In this document: piece after piece, positions 25,155 to 34,487 of the stretch | Position numbering within the stretch: the stretch's first letter is position 1 | Layout of the letters: the number at the start of each line of letters is the position of its first letter | From: Epilithonimonas tenax DSM 16811 | Lineage (GTDB): Bacteria > Bacteroidota > Bacteroidia > Flavobacteriales > Weeksellaceae | Assembly (NCBI RefSeq): GCF_000428485.1 | Contig: NZ_AUAA01000007.1 | Coordinates: 1 to 64,000 of the forward strand | Direction of reading: 5' to 3' | DNA length: 64,000 bases | Notes under the pieces: generated by a model | Told to the model about the DNA's origin: nothing | Seen by the model: only the letters and a program-made list of their open reading frames with translations | The model's database searches: none | Made by a program: the position numbers and the translations under genes

Positions 25155-26423
25155 TTAATTAATCAAGTCAAACCTTGCATATTCTGCAATTTTCTTCGGC
25201 AATCTGATGCCTTCTTCGGTTTGGTTGTTTTCTAAAAGTGCAGCCATAATTCTTGGTAAGGCCATTGCAGAACCATTTAGTGTGTGAACCAATTGCGTTT
25301 TTCCGTCTGTTTTGTATCGGCATTTCAAACGCGTTGCCTGGAAAGTTTCGAAGTTGGAAACGGAACTTACTTCCAACCATTTTTCCTGCGCTGCGCTCCA
25401 CACTTCGAAGTCGTAAGTCATTGCTGAAGCAAAACCTGTGTCGCCTCCACAAAGTCTCAGGATTCTGTAAGGCAGTTCCAGATCTTCCAAAATGGATTTG
25501 ATATGATCTACCATTTCTTCCAGAACAGCGTAGGAATTTTCCGGTTTTTCAAGTCTTACAATCTCCACTTTCTCGAATTGGTGAAGCCTGTTCAAACCTC
25601 TCACGTGCGCACCGTAGCTTCCGGCTTCTCTTCTGTAACATTGGGAAAATGCGGTGTTCTTGATCGGAAGGTCTTTCTCATCCAGCAAAACATCACGGTA
25701 AAGATTGGTTACCGGCACTTCCGCCGTTGGAATCAGAAACAATTTGTCTTCGTTCACATAGTACATTTGGCCCTCTTTATCAGGCAACTGTCCTGTTCCG
25801 TAGCCAGAAGCTTCGTTCACTACGTGTGGTGGATTCACCTCCAGATAACCTGCATCTACATTTTTATCCAGGAAATACTGAACCAAAGCCCTCTGCAATC
25901 TCGCACCTTTCCCGAAATAGACAGGGAAACCGGCACCAGCGATTTTAACGCCCAATTCGAAGTCGATCAAATTATATTTTTTCGCCAATTCCCAATGTGG
26001 GATAGCACCTTCGCCAAGACCTTCAACCGTTGTAGATTCATAAATAATCTCGTTGTCATCGGCAGAAACGCCTGCAACCACCTTTTCGTAAGGCACATTC
26101 GGGATCTGATAAAGAATATTGAGCAAGTTGGTCTCAGCCTCATTTAGTTGAGATTGTAATTCTTTGCTGGAATCTTTGTATTGAGAAGTTTTGGATTTTG
26201 CCGCTTCAGCTTCCTCTTTTTTTCCGTCTTTCATCAAAATTCCAATTTCTTTCGAAATTTTGTTCATCTCGGAAAGTTGTGAGTCCAGCTCAAACTGTAG
26301 TTTTTTTCTTTCGTCGTCAGCGTTGATGGCTGCATCGACCAAATCTAATTCCTTGAAGCTTCTTTTCTTCAAGCCTTCCAAAACGCGCTCTTTGTTCTCG
26401 CGCAAAAAATTAACCTGTAACAT
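25155..26423 (-). CDS. serS: serine-tRNA ligase
   Basis: Charges tRNA-Ser. Residues 1-105 are the long antiparallel coiled coil that binds the tRNA variable arm. The class II motifs follow: CYRREAGSYG (motif 2) and GSAMALPRIMAALLEN (motif 3), with SNFETFQATRLKCRY between. The 422-residue length is standard. It is transcribed alone from a box at 26487 and ends before a hairpin. Confidence 0.97.
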   Translation of the reverse strand: MLQVNFLRENKERVLEGLKKRSFKELDLVDAAINADDERKKLQFELDSQLSEMNKISKEIGILMKDGKKEEAEAAKSKTSQYKDSSKELQSQLNEAETNLLNILYQIPNVPYEKVVAGVSADDNEIIYESTTVEGLGEGAIPHWELAKKYNLIDFELGVKIAGAGFPVYFGKGARLQRALVQYFLDKNVDAGYLEVNPPHVVNEASGYGTGQLPDKEGQMYYVNEDKLFLIPTAEVPVTNLYRDVLLDEKDLPIKNTAFSQCYRREAGSYGAHVRGLNRLHQFEKVEIVRLEKPENSYAVLEEMVDHIKSILEDLELPYRILRLCGGDTGFASAMTYDFEVWSAAQEKWLEVSSVSNFETFQATRLKCRYKTDGKTQLVHTLNGSAMALPRIMAALLENNQTEEGIRLPKKIAEYARFDLIN

Positions 26424-26424
26424 A

Positions 26425-26456
26425 GTTTGGTTGTTGGTTGATAGTTGTTGGTTGCC
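26425..26456. repeat. TTGTTGGTTG low-complexity word repeat
   Basis: GGTTGTTGGTTGATAGTTGTTGGTTG repeats a 10-base word with small changes just upstream of serS. Several other intergenic gaps here have similar near-repeats of their own words. Confidence 0.4.
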
Positions 26457-26486
26457 AAAAATTCATATAATTCCTGACTGTGATTG

Positions 26487-26494
26487 CAAATTTA
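26487..26494 (-). promoter_or_regulatory. -7 box of serS
   Basis: CAAATTTA on the plus strand (TAAATTTG on minus), 63 bases upstream of the serS ATG, predicting a leader of about 57 nt. It overlaps the first unit of the 13 bp tandem repeat. Confidence 0.45.
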
Positions 26495-26554
26495 ATGATT
26501 TTATTTAATGATCTTATTTAATGATCTTATTTAATGATCTTATTTAATGATCTT
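26490..26554. repeat. 13 bp tandem repeat, five units
   Basis: Five head-to-tail copies of ATTTAATGATCTT (first copy with one change) fill 65 bp. On the minus strand each unit carries an in-frame-capable stop, and the last unit encodes the final residues and the stop of the lipoprotein gene. Copy-number change would therefore move no codons but would alter the distance to serS and its promoter. Confidence 0.85.
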
Positions 26555-27043
26555 GACAATATTTGGCTGTCCTGGAACTTTTGTGAATTTCAGTTCGTTG
26601 TTGTACCAGAGTTTTGAGATCTGGAAAAGAGAGGCTGTTGACTTATATTCGATCTTAATGGTGTCAAAATCATCTGGTGGTACGGCATCTGTTTTCGTCA
26701 GTCTAATCACAAATCTGGAATAGTAGGTCTGCACATTGTCATTGCTGAGAGAATCTACCTTCAGCCGGATAGCTCCAGCCGGATAATCCATATAAACAAC
26801 GGTGTCTGCATCTTTTGGGAAGCTGTATCCTGTAATCGCCTGCAAATCCTTTTGTCCTAAAAGGTCCTGCAAAATAACTGTAGAATAGGAACCTTTGATT
26901 CTGGAATTCAGCAAATCCTGACCAGCGGTATTTTGCATGTAGAGTTTCAGCACCTGATCTATGGTCTGTATTTCTGTCTCATCTCTTTGGCAAGAGAAAA
27001 GAACGATAAGAGCTGATAAAATTATGGATATCTTGAGTTTCAT
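26540..27043 (-). CDS. lipoprotein of unknown function
   Basis: The start is set at the ATG at 27043; a TTG one codon upstream is the only other choice. The signal peptide ends in lipobox LFSC, with Cys18. The mature 150 residues are predicted beta-rich, with DTVVYMDYPAGAIRLKV and YYSRFVIRLTKTDAVPPDDF. No family recognised, but it resembles other small Flavobacteriia lipoproteins. Its last codons lie in the tandem repeat. A -7 box ends only 5 bases before the ATG. Confidence 0.7.
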   Translation of the reverse strand: MKLKISIILSALIVLFSCQRDETEIQTIDQVLKLYMQNTAGQDLLNSRIKGSYSTVILQDLLGQKDLQAITGYSFPKDADTVVYMDYPAGAIRLKVDSLSNDNVQTYYSRFVIRLTKTDAVPPDDFDTIKIEYKSTASLFQISKLWYNNELKFTKVPGQPNIVKIIK

Positions 27044-27048
27044 CAATG

Positions 27049-27056
27049 CAAAGATA
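27049..27056 (-). promoter_or_regulatory. -7 box of the lipoprotein, nearly leaderless
   Basis: CAAAGATA (TATCTTTG on minus) ends 5 bases before the ATG at 27043. Confidence 0.6.
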
Positions 27057-27075
27057 ATTCTAAAATATGAATGCT

Positions 27076-28317
27076 TTACGGTAGCTTTTTAAGATAATTT
27101 CTAAAACATAGCATGTAAGCCGATCCTTCCCAGATAATCATACAGGCCAAAGAAATACCCATTCCTAAGACGCCAAAAGCTGGCACCAGAAAAAATGAGA
27201 CAATACCCAGCAGAATTAATGATATGACGGACACCATTGTATTGATCTCTATTTTACCAACAGCAGGCAGCAGATTACCAAACAGGTTTCTGGAAAGCAT
27301 TCCAAATGTAAAACCAAAAAGTAATACCATCATCAAATTATCATTATCAATATAATTTTTCCCGAAGAAAAACGCAATTAAAATATCTTTGGAAAAATAG
27401 AAAAACAGCAATATACCAATGCAGACCGGAATAAATAGCTTGTAATAATTTCTGATATAAGAAGTTAAAAAAGATTTGTTTTCATAATTTTTGGAAAGAA
27501 GCGGATAGTCGCTCTGCATAAAACTGATGGCTAAAAAAGGAATATTGGATGGTAATAAAATGGCTACTTTATAATGAGCAACAGCATTTGCATTCAAGAA
27601 AAAACCAAGAAGCAAAATATCCAAAGCAAATAAAGTTTCTGAAATGACAGACGTAGCAGCCGTAAAAATCCCGAATCGCCATAGTTCTTTCTTATGAGAT
27701 GGCGCAGAAGCTTTCGCAGCAAAGATTTCTTTTTTTAACCAAAACAAAGACAAATACGGAATAATTGCGATAGCGAAAAGATAACCGTAGAATTTCCAAA
27801 AATAGGTGAAGACCATCAGGATGATAAAACCTCCGATATTGATAACATTATTGACGCTTGCAAAAACATTGTTCTTTCCAATAATTCTGTAATAAGTCTG
27901 GATATGATTACAGAGGTAAAATCCAAGTAATCTGATGCCGCAGAATAGGAATATGACATACACATTATCATACTTGTTTCCGTAAATGAAAGAAAACCCT
28001 AAAAAGATCAGAATCAATAGCACTTCGTACAGAAAACCTTTGTAGAAAAGATATGAAGATAATTTTTGTTTGTCATTATCTTCAGAAATTGATCCGAATC
28101 TTAATAAAATCTGATGGCTTCCCAAGCCAGAAAAGGGTAGAAAAATAGCGAACACAGACATCACAATACTTAGAATGCCATAATCACTTTCGGACAGCAT
28201 TCTGATCATGACGATAGAACTTAAAAAGCCGCAAATTTTTGCAATCAGAAAAGAAAGAAAAACGTGATGTCCTTTGTTTTTAAAAAAACGGCTTAAAAAT
28301 TCTTTCAGGCTGGTCAT
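27076..28317 (-). CDS. polysaccharide flippase (MATE/MOP superfamily, Wzx-like)
   Basis: A 413-residue protein with about 12 membrane helices and the N-terminal layout of oligosaccharide flippases (FLIAKICGFLSSIVMIRMLSESDYGI, where the SxxDYG turn is typical). Members move lipid-linked glycans across the inner membrane for capsule, O-antigen or exopolysaccharide. It overlaps the preceding glycosyltransferase gene by 4 bases, so the two form one transcript. No polymerase is next to them, so this is a small or scattered glycan locus. Confidence 0.85.
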   Translation of the reverse strand: MTSLKEFLSRFFKNKGHHVFLSFLIAKICGFLSSIVMIRMLSESDYGILSIVMSVFAIFLPFSGLGSHQILLRFGSISEDNDKQKLSSYLFYKGFLYEVLLILIFLGFSFIYGNKYDNVYVIFLFCGIRLLGFYLCNHIQTYYRIIGKNNVFASVNNVINIGGFIILMVFTYFWKFYGYLFAIAIIPYLSLFWLKKEIFAAKASAPSHKKELWRFGIFTAATSVISETLFALDILLLGFFLNANAVAHYKVAILLPSNIPFLAISFMQSDYPLLSKNYENKSFLTSYIRNYYKLFIPVCIGILLFFYFSKDILIAFFFGKNYIDNDNLMMVLLFGFTFGMLSRNLFGNLLPAVGKIEINTMVSVISLILLGIVSFFLVPAFGVLGMGISLACMIIWEGSAYMLCFRNYLKKLP

Positions 28318-29453
28318 TCGTTTTCAAATCTAGGATTTCTTGCAACAATACGGTGATATACTGCAGCATATTGGGTTGCAATGGCTGTCTGAGAAAATGT
28401 GTCCTTGGCGTATTGCGAGATGGTCTCTTTGTTGGGTTTTGCCTTTTCATTCAGCAACTCTATCATAGCATTTTCCAACAGGAGTTCATCGGGCTTGTCC
28501 AGCAGTATTCCAAAATGATCCGGAAAAAATTCTGATATCCCACCCACATTGGTAGAGATGACACTGATTCCTGACGCGAAAGATTCTGCAATAACGCAGG
28601 GCTGGTTCTCATCTGTGCTGAAAAGGATAAAACAGTCAGAAGTCTTTAGCTTTTCCGAGACCTCTGCAAGCGTTAGTGTACCAAAAATCTCGATCTGATC
28701 TTCGAATCCTTGTTTTTTCACAAGCTTCCGCAAGACTTCAGTGTCACCATCGCCTCCAATTTTTAACCTGATCTGGTAACCTTTTTTTAACAATCTACAT
28801 GTGACAGCCAGTATTTTTTCAGCATTTTTTCTGGGAATCAGATTAGAAATATGGACGAAGGTAAAATCGTCTTTTTGAAAATCAATGGGCTGAAAAAGCT
28901 CTGTATCCACAACATTGGGAACCACTTTCATAGATGTTTTGATGCCCAATGCTATGAGACTTTTTTTTAAGTCATTACTCACCGGCAAAATGACGGATGC
29001 CTGATTACCGATTATTTTAGCTGTATTTTTTATCACTGATGATGTAACAGTGTGATTGATTTTTCTAAGTGCCGTCCAATGTTCTGTTACGACAAAGGGA
29101 ATTTTGTATTTCTTTTTCAGATAGACCGCAAAAAGCATATTGTTGTGAAGAACGTTGGCATGCACAAGATCTGGTCTTTTCATCTTTCCAAATCCCATTT
29201 GATAAGCTTTCATCCTTCTCATAAAATTCTGAATCGGATTTTTGGAATTTTTGTAATAAACGATCAATGTCCTAATGCCGTTGATCATTTGATCATCGAT
29301 CACATAATGTTCCTGCTGCTCAAAATCTCCAATGGCGTGAAGGATTTCCACGTCGTGCAGCATTGCAACCGCTTCTGCATGACGCTGTACAAAATTACCA
29401 TTTGTAGGTTCTAATTTATTCGGAAACCAAGAAGAAATGAAGAGTATGTTCAA
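28314..29453 (-). CDS. glycosyltransferase family 4
   Basis: GT-B fold enzyme. From the TTG at 29453 the product begins MNILFISSWFPNK, the usual start of GT4 enzymes, and is about 379 residues. The TTG at 29495 would add 14 residues and overlap the upstream gene by 8 bases. The donor site is visible as FVHISNLIPRKN near 210 and the EX7E-type motif DENQPCVIAESFASG near 300. The donor sugar and acceptor cannot be read. Shares a 4-base overlap with the flippase. Confidence 0.85.
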   Translation of the reverse strand: MNILFISSWFPNKLEPTNGNFVQRHAEAVAMLHDVEILHAIGDFEQQEHYVIDDQMINGIRTLIVYYKNSKNPIQNFMRRMKAYQMGFGKMKRPDLVHANVLHNNMLFAVYLKKKYKIPFVVTEHWTALRKINHTVTSSVIKNTAKIIGNQASVILPVSNDLKKSLIALGIKTSMKVVPNVVDTELFQPIDFQKDDFTFVHISNLIPRKNAEKILAVTCRLLKKGYQIRLKIGGDGDTEVLRKLVKKQGFEDQIEIFGTLTLAEVSEKLKTSDCFILFSTDENQPCVIAESFASGISVISTNVGGISEFFPDHFGILLDKPDELLLENAMIELLNEKAKPNKETISQYAKDTFSQTAIATQYAAVYHRIVARNPRFENE

Positions 29454-29487
29454 AGTGTACTTTTGAAAGAGAAATTGAATCAGAATA

Positions 29488-29976
29488 TTAAGCAATCGCA
29501 GACGCCCAACTCCTGCTGAATGGCTGAATAAAATGGCTCAAAAAATCAAGATAAGTATTTTTTGAAAAGTCAAAAACATGGATGTCTTTTGACAATTCAC
29601 CCGTTTTGATTTTGTTTTTGAAATCCGAAAGTTTCAAAGTCTTGACTTCACCGTTTTCTATGAAGCTGGCCTTCATCCTGTCGAAGAGACCCAAGTCGAA
29701 TTCCAGATCCAATGCTCTCATCACTTTTCCAAGAGCATCAATACTGCAGCCAGAAGCTGCTTCTTTCTCCTCATCAACACAAATGATGATGAATTGGTTT
29801 TTTTCAATTTTGAAAGAAGAGGACAATGCTTTTCCGTGAGCAGCCCAATCACCTAAAAAATCGTATAATCTTTCTGCTATGGTTTTGCTTTCTTTGGCCG
29901 TAAATGGTCTGGAAGCTGGGTATATGATGACGCGATAATCGCTTGTTTCTACAATATGTGATTCCTCAATTTTCAT
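29488..29976 (-). CDS. conserved Bacteroidota protein of unknown function
   Basis: A 162-residue soluble protein. Recognisable conserved stretches are YPASRPFT, WAAHGKALSSSF and the Cys in IIICVDEE. Homologues are often labelled ABC transporter ATPase in databases, but no Walker A, Walker B or ABC signature is present, so that name should not be used. As I recall it is often near the Fe-S oxidoreductase pair in Flavobacteriia; here a membrane gene lies between them. It is 34 bases upstream of the glycosyltransferase. Confidence 0.7.
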   Translation of the reverse strand: MKIEESHIVETSDYRVIIYPASRPFTAKESKTIAERLYDFLGDWAAHGKALSSSFKIEKNQFIIICVDEEKEAASGCSIDALGKVMRALDLEFDLGLFDRMKASFIENGEVKTLKLSDFKNKIKTGELSKDIHVFDFSKNTYLDFLSHFIQPFSRSWASAIA

Positions 29977-30061
29977 AAGAAGCTATTTATGGATTACTAT
30001 GCTGATAAAATTACGTTTTGAAATTCGTAAAATGATTTTAAAAAGATAAAATTACGGATTT

Positions 30062-31195
30062 TTATCTAATTGCTCTTGCCCATAATGGCTTAAAAAAAAC
30101 GAATCCATTTTTGTCAGAAGGTTTTACAGCGATTAGAATCAATAGTAGAATAAATGGTAAATGAAAACGTATTTCTACCGACGGAAATAACAAAAACTTC
30201 ACAAACGTACAAGTCACCAAAAGTAATGATAACAGAAGGTACTTCTTCGGTAATCCAAAAAAATAAGATTTCGCAACATTGATAAACAACAGTAAAATCA
30301 GTACCGCTGAGATTTTCTTAAAGTTAAGAAGCTGATTAAGGGTGATTTTCAGATAGGTACTCCAGGTAAAATCCGCCTTGTCTGCTAGATCTATCCTACG
30401 TTCTATGAAGCTATCGTAGAAAAGATCGCCCCATCCTGGATAGTGAAAGAATTTTACAATCGAAAAATAGAGTAAGAAGCTCGTAATTATAGCCATTAAA
30501 ACAGCAACCGATTTTACTGAATGAACATAGCCGGAAAAAATAATAAACAGCAAAGAAAACACAATACTGTCCGGCCTCACAAGTATTAGCAATGACAGAA
30601 GAAACATTTGAAACCAGAAATTTTTATTGGCAATCACAGACCAAAAAACCGTCACAAAAAGTAATGAACTGAGTAAATCAGGCGAGGCATTTTGGTACAA
30701 CTCCAGAAGCTGAAAACCGTAAATAATGGCTAAAGTAATGGCCAGACTTGTAAAAAAAGCCATTTCATAACCAGTATTTAGCACATAAAACATCAATATC
30801 CCCAGCAAAAAAATGGATCCAAAATTGATCAGATAAATAGCGTCAATACTATTGATATTGAATAAGGTCAGAAATTGCACCACGCCTAAGTACAGTACTT
30901 TTACCTGATAGTATGGTAGTTGTTGACGAAAATAATGACTATCGACCGACATGGATTGCCTGTAGCCACTAGCTTCTGAAAAAGTAATATGATAATAGTC
31001 TGCCTTAGAAGCCTTAATCTTCAACAGCTGATAGGTTTTCTGATGAACATCCGCATCATTGTAACCGTCCAATTGAAAAATGCAACCAACATAAGCTGGC
31101 AGATCCCAATCGTATGTAATTTTTTTCGTTGTGTACGAAAGCAATAGGAATAAAGATATAATTAAAATGAAGATTTTAAAAAATTGATTATTCAT
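30062..31195 (-). CDS. polytopic membrane protein, GT-C-like, unknown function
   Basis: A 377-residue protein with about 9-10 hydrophobic helices. The first periplasmic loop contains DWDLPAYVG with two Asp, in the place where GT-C glycosyltransferases keep catalytic acids, and a later loop has RPDSIVFS. This suggests a lipid-linked sugar transferase or an EpsG-like protein, but no family is certain. No signal for other functions. It is isolated by gaps on both sides and sits near the glycosyltransferase and flippase. Confidence 0.55.
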   Translation of the reverse strand: MNNQFFKIFILIISLFLLLSYTTKKITYDWDLPAYVGCIFQLDGYNDADVHQKTYQLLKIKASKADYYHITFSEASGYRQSMSVDSHYFRQQLPYYQVKVLYLGVVQFLTLFNINSIDAIYLINFGSIFLLGILMFYVLNTGYEMAFFTSLAITLAIIYGFQLLELYQNASPDLLSSLLFVTVFWSVIANKNFWFQMFLLSLLILVRPDSIVFSLLFIIFSGYVHSVKSVAVLMAIITSFLLYFSIVKFFHYPGWGDLFYDSFIERRIDLADKADFTWSTYLKITLNQLLNFKKISAVLILLLFINVAKSYFFGLPKKYLLLSLLLVTCTFVKFLLFPSVEIRFHLPFILLLILIAVKPSDKNGFVFFKPLWARAIR

Positions 31196-31255
31196 GCAAG
31201 GAGAAAACTATAGGCAACAATGACAACTAAGTATTGATTTCAGATTTGTATCTGT

Positions 31256-32041
31256 TTAAAGATCCTCAGCTTCAGCCAAAAGCTCCACGATGTCCTTCAC
31301 CTCTACTTCTGTATTTTTATTAAAATGCTTCACACCATCTGTCATCATCGTATTACAGAACGGGCAGCCTGTAGCAATGATCTTTGGCGCAAAGGAAAGC
31401 GCTTCTTCGGTTCTCTCCACATTGATGTCTTTATTTCCTTTTTCAGGCTCTTTAAACATCTGTGCGCCGCCTGCGCCACAGCATAATCCGTTGGTTTTAC
31501 AGCGTTTCATTTCTACCAATTCGGCATCCAGCTTCTCGAGCAACATTCTTGGCGCTTCGTACTCATCGTTGCCTCTTCCGAGATAACAAGGATCGTGGAA
31601 GGTGATCTTTTTTCCTTTGAAACTACCGCCTTCTATTTTCAGTCTACCTTCATTCATCAAGTCCTTCAGGAATTGCGTATGGTGTAGCACTTCGTAATTC
31701 CCACCTAAACTTGGATATTCATTTTTTAAAGTATTGAAACAATGCGGACAAGCAGTCACGATCTTTTTGACCTCATAAGCATTCAAAACTTCGATGTTGG
31801 TCAAAGCCATCATCTGGAAAACAAATTCGTTCCCGGCACGTTTTGCAGGATCACCTGTGCAAGATTCTTCCTGACCTAGAACCGCAAATTCTACGCCTAT
31901 TTTATTCAAGATCTTGCAGAATGCTTTGGTTATTTTTTTAGCTCTATCATCGAAGCTTCCGGCGCAGCCTACCCAGAAGAGAACTTCTGGAGATTTGCCT
32001 TCTGCAGCGTAGTCTGCCATTGTTTTTATAGTGAAATCCAT
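31256..32041 (-). CDS. (Fe-S)-binding protein with two CCG domains
   Basis: A 261-residue protein with two cysteine-rich CCG-type domains as in heterodisulfide reductase subunit B, LutA and GlpC: SCTGDP with TACPHCFNTL, and GLCCGAGGAQ with TGCPFCNTMM. HDPCYLGR precedes the second set. These bind an unusual [4Fe-4S] site that takes up electrons from the ferredoxin-type partner, encoded just upstream. The redox substrate is unknown. Third gene of the MlaD operon; 86 bases separate it from the partner. Confidence 0.88.
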   Translation of the reverse strand: MDFTIKTMADYAAEGKSPEVLFWVGCAGSFDDRAKKITKAFCKILNKIGVEFAVLGQEESCTGDPAKRAGNEFVFQMMALTNIEVLNAYEVKKIVTACPHCFNTLKNEYPSLGGNYEVLHHTQFLKDLMNEGRLKIEGGSFKGKKITFHDPCYLGRGNDEYEAPRMLLEKLDAELVEMKRCKTNGLCCGAGGAQMFKEPEKGNKDINVERTEEALSFAPKIIATGCPFCNTMMTDGVKHFNKNTEVEVKDIVELLAEAEDL

Positions 32042-32066
32042 TTTTTATAATTGACCCATATTATCA

Positions 32067-32104
32067 ATGTAACAGTTTAACAATTAGTTAAACGACTGTT
32101 ACAT
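32067..32104. repeat. AT-rich palindrome with ATGTAACAG arms
   Basis: ATGTAACAG at 32067-32075 pairs perfectly with CTGTTACAT at 32096-32104, with inner TTAAC/GTTAA also pairing. It lies between the two Fe-S genes and could attenuate or stabilise the transcript. No T run follows on the minus strand. Confidence 0.5.
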
Positions 32105-32127
32105 CGGTAGATTATTACATTGTTTTA

Positions 32128-33507
32128 TTAATTGTCTTTTGCCCAATTCAGACGATCTGCCTGGTTGTACTGCCAAGGCGCTGCGTTGTTTTCAACATTC
32201 GTCATCATCAGGTTTAATTCTTGTGGCGCTGCAGACTGCTCCATTACCAAAAATCTGCGCATTTCAAAAATGATGGATAATGGATCTATCAGAACAGGAC
32301 AAGCTTCTACGCAAGCGTTACAAGTGGTACATGCCCAAAGCTCCTCCTTGGTAATATAATCGTTAACCAGTTTTTTACCATCATCTACAAATTGACCACC
32401 GTTTTGATTGATATTTTTACCCACTTCTTCCAATCGGTCTCTGGTTTTCATCATGATCAATCTTGGCGATAATTTTTTACCAGTCATATTAGCAGGACAA
32501 ACCGATGTACATCTCCCGCACTCTGTACAGGAATAAGCACTCATCAACTGATGCTGATTGAGATCAAAAACATCTTCTGCTCCAAATTTTGAAGGAACTT
32601 CTGCTTCGACTTCTGCCGGAGCGGCATAAGGGTCTGCATTGGGATCCATCATCAATTTGATTTCCTTCGTAACAGAAGCCAGATTATTGAATTCTCCTTT
32701 TTTCTCTAGATTTGAAAACCAAGTGTTTGGGAAAGCCAATATGATGTGGAGATGCTTGGAATAATAAAGGTAATTCATAAAGAACAAAATCCCGACAAAG
32801 TGAAACCACCACGCCGATTTTTCGATAATATGAAGCGTAGAATCTGAAAAATTATCTAAAAAGAAAAAATTGGACGAAATTGGAAAATGACTTGGAGAAA
32901 GATATTCATTCCCTGCAATTGTAGAACCATAAAGTAATTTACTTTCTTGTAAAGTTTGCAAATGATGTAAACCTAAAAAATAATCCGCGCCATTCATAGT
33001 GAAAAAAGCGACCATCAAAGCAAACTCGATGATCAAAATCCAATTGGCATCTTTCTTTGGCCATCCGAAAAGTTCTTTCATTGTGAGTCTTTTCACACCG
33101 TAGAAATTTCTTCGGATAAAAAAGACCACCACAGCAACAACGACCAGCAATGCCAAAACTTCTAAAGTGGCAGTAAAAAAAGCATAGAAAGAATCTCCTA
33201 AGACACTTTGCAAAAAGCGATGTGTTCCAAAGATTCCATCGATGATTATTTCCAGAAGTTCAATATTGATAACGACAAATCCAACATACACGAAGATGTG
33301 CAAAATCCCCGCAATCGGACGTTTTACCATTTTGCTCTGTCCGAGCGCCACTCTGGTCATTACAGCCCAGCGCTCCGATTTCCTGTCGGTCCTGTTGATT
33401 TCTTTTCCTAATTTGATATTGCGGTAGATCTCTTTCAGACTTTTGAAAAACAGTCCGAAACCAAGCACCAAAAGAATTAGGAAAATAACATTATCAATAT
33501 ATTGCAT
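32128..33507 (-). CDS. membrane (Fe-S)-binding oxidoreductase subunit
   Basis: A 459-residue protein. The N-terminal 270 residues hold about five helices with several His, as in the cytochrome-type NarI/HdrE-like domain. The C-terminal part has two ferredoxin motifs: CTECGRCTSVCP (Cys327, 330, 333, 337) and CTTCNACVEACP (Cys393, 396, 399, 403). It should pass electrons between the membrane quinone pool and the CCG-domain partner. The family is widespread in Bacteroidota; substrate unknown. It starts 3 bases after the MlaD gene. Confidence 0.88.
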   Translation of the reverse strand: MQYIDNVIFLILLVLGFGLFFKSLKEIYRNIKLGKEINRTDRKSERWAVMTRVALGQSKMVKRPIAGILHIFVYVGFVVINIELLEIIIDGIFGTHRFLQSVLGDSFYAFFTATLEVLALLVVVAVVVFFIRRNFYGVKRLTMKELFGWPKKDANWILIIEFALMVAFFTMNGADYFLGLHHLQTLQESKLLYGSTIAGNEYLSPSHFPISSNFFFLDNFSDSTLHIIEKSAWWFHFVGILFFMNYLYYSKHLHIILAFPNTWFSNLEKKGEFNNLASVTKEIKLMMDPNADPYAAPAEVEAEVPSKFGAEDVFDLNQHQLMSAYSCTECGRCTSVCPANMTGKKLSPRLIMMKTRDRLEEVGKNINQNGGQFVDDGKKLVNDYITKEELWACTTCNACVEACPVLIDPLSIIFEMRRFLVMEQSAAPQELNLMMTNVENNAAPWQYNQADRLNWAKDN

Positions 33508-33510
33508 ATA

Positions 33511-34464
33511 TTATTTTTTGTCTGAGTTTTTACCAAAAACCGAGAAGTTCACATATCTCTTTGGGTTGGCTTTGAAGTCTTCTACCAACTCATTAAGATT
33601 TTTTGAGGTCTTTGTTAGATTATTGTAAAGCTCTTCATCTTTCGCCAATTTACCAAGAGAACCGTCGCCGTTTTGTATGCCGGAAATAACGTTATTGAGT
33701 TTTCCTGCGGTCTGGTTGAATTGGTCTATTGTGCCATTCAGTTTGTCGATATCCACACGTTCTGCCACAGAACCATATTTATCCAGAGTTTTGTTGGCGG
33801 TCATCATGGCTGCGTTGGCGTTGGCAACAACTTCATGGAGACCTTTTTCGTTATTCGCCAAGATTGAATTGGTTCTATCAGATGCACCTTTGAAAGATTC
33901 TATCGTCCTGTTCAGGTTTGAAAGCAACAATTTGATCTCTCTCCTGTTTTGCTCGTCTACGATCTTGTTTGTGCTTGCCAAAGTAGAATCCAGCTTCAAC
34001 AATACATTTGACAACTGATCTTTAACGGGTTTCACTTGTGAAGACAATGAGTTAAGCATTGATAACTGATAATTGCCTTTCAGCGTATCGCCATCTTTAG
34101 CGGTATTTCCACCATAAAATAAGTTGATTTTCATTTCTTTCCCTGACATCAAGCCTGGCTCAAAAATTTCTACTGTAGAATTTTTAGAAAATTCAAACGT
34201 ATCATCAACTGTTACTTTTACCACAAAATGCAACTTGCCATCTTTTGTAGTGATAGGCTTTATTTCGTCAACCTGCCCTACTTTTAGTCCGTTTATGGAA
34301 ACCGGATTTGAAACAGAAAGTCCTTCGACATTATCATATTTTGCATAGAAGACATTATCCGTTGTAAAAAGGTTTTTCCCTTTCATAAATTGATAAAGCA
34401 CGACAAAACCTATAATGGCAAAAATGGCGATGAGTCCTGTTTTTAATTCTTTACTTAACTTCAC
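33511..34464 (-). CDS. MlaD family (MCE domain) protein
   Basis: A single membrane helix at about 10-28 is followed by an MCE domain at 35-115 (AKYDNVEGLSVSNPVSINGLKVGQVDEI), then a long amphipathic helical tail with repeated Asn and Lys. MCE proteins form hexameric rings that carry phospholipids between membranes. The expected permease and ATPase partners (MlaE, MlaF) are not in this window. Gene order MlaD, then two Fe-S proteins, with a 3-base gap, indicates one operon whose functional link is not known. Confidence 0.9.
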   Translation of the reverse strand: MKLSKELKTGLIAIFAIIGFVVLYQFMKGKNLFTTDNVFYAKYDNVEGLSVSNPVSINGLKVGQVDEIKPITTKDGKLHFVVKVTVDDTFEFSKNSTVEIFEPGLMSGKEMKINLFYGGNTAKDGDTLKGNYQLSMLNSLSSQVKPVKDQLSNVLLKLDSTLASTNKIVDEQNRREIKLLLSNLNRTIESFKGASDRTNSILANNEKGLHEVVANANAAMMTANKTLDKYGSVAERVDIDKLNGTIDQFNQTAGKLNNVISGIQNGDGSLGKLAKDEELYNNLTKTSKNLNELVEDFKANPKRYVNFSVFGKNSDKK

Positions 34465-34487
34465 GTTTTATTGATTTTACTAATGAG

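Noticed and set aside
25503-26147. 214-residue plus-strand frame inside serS
   Set aside because: Antisense shadow of a clear seryl-tRNA synthetase.
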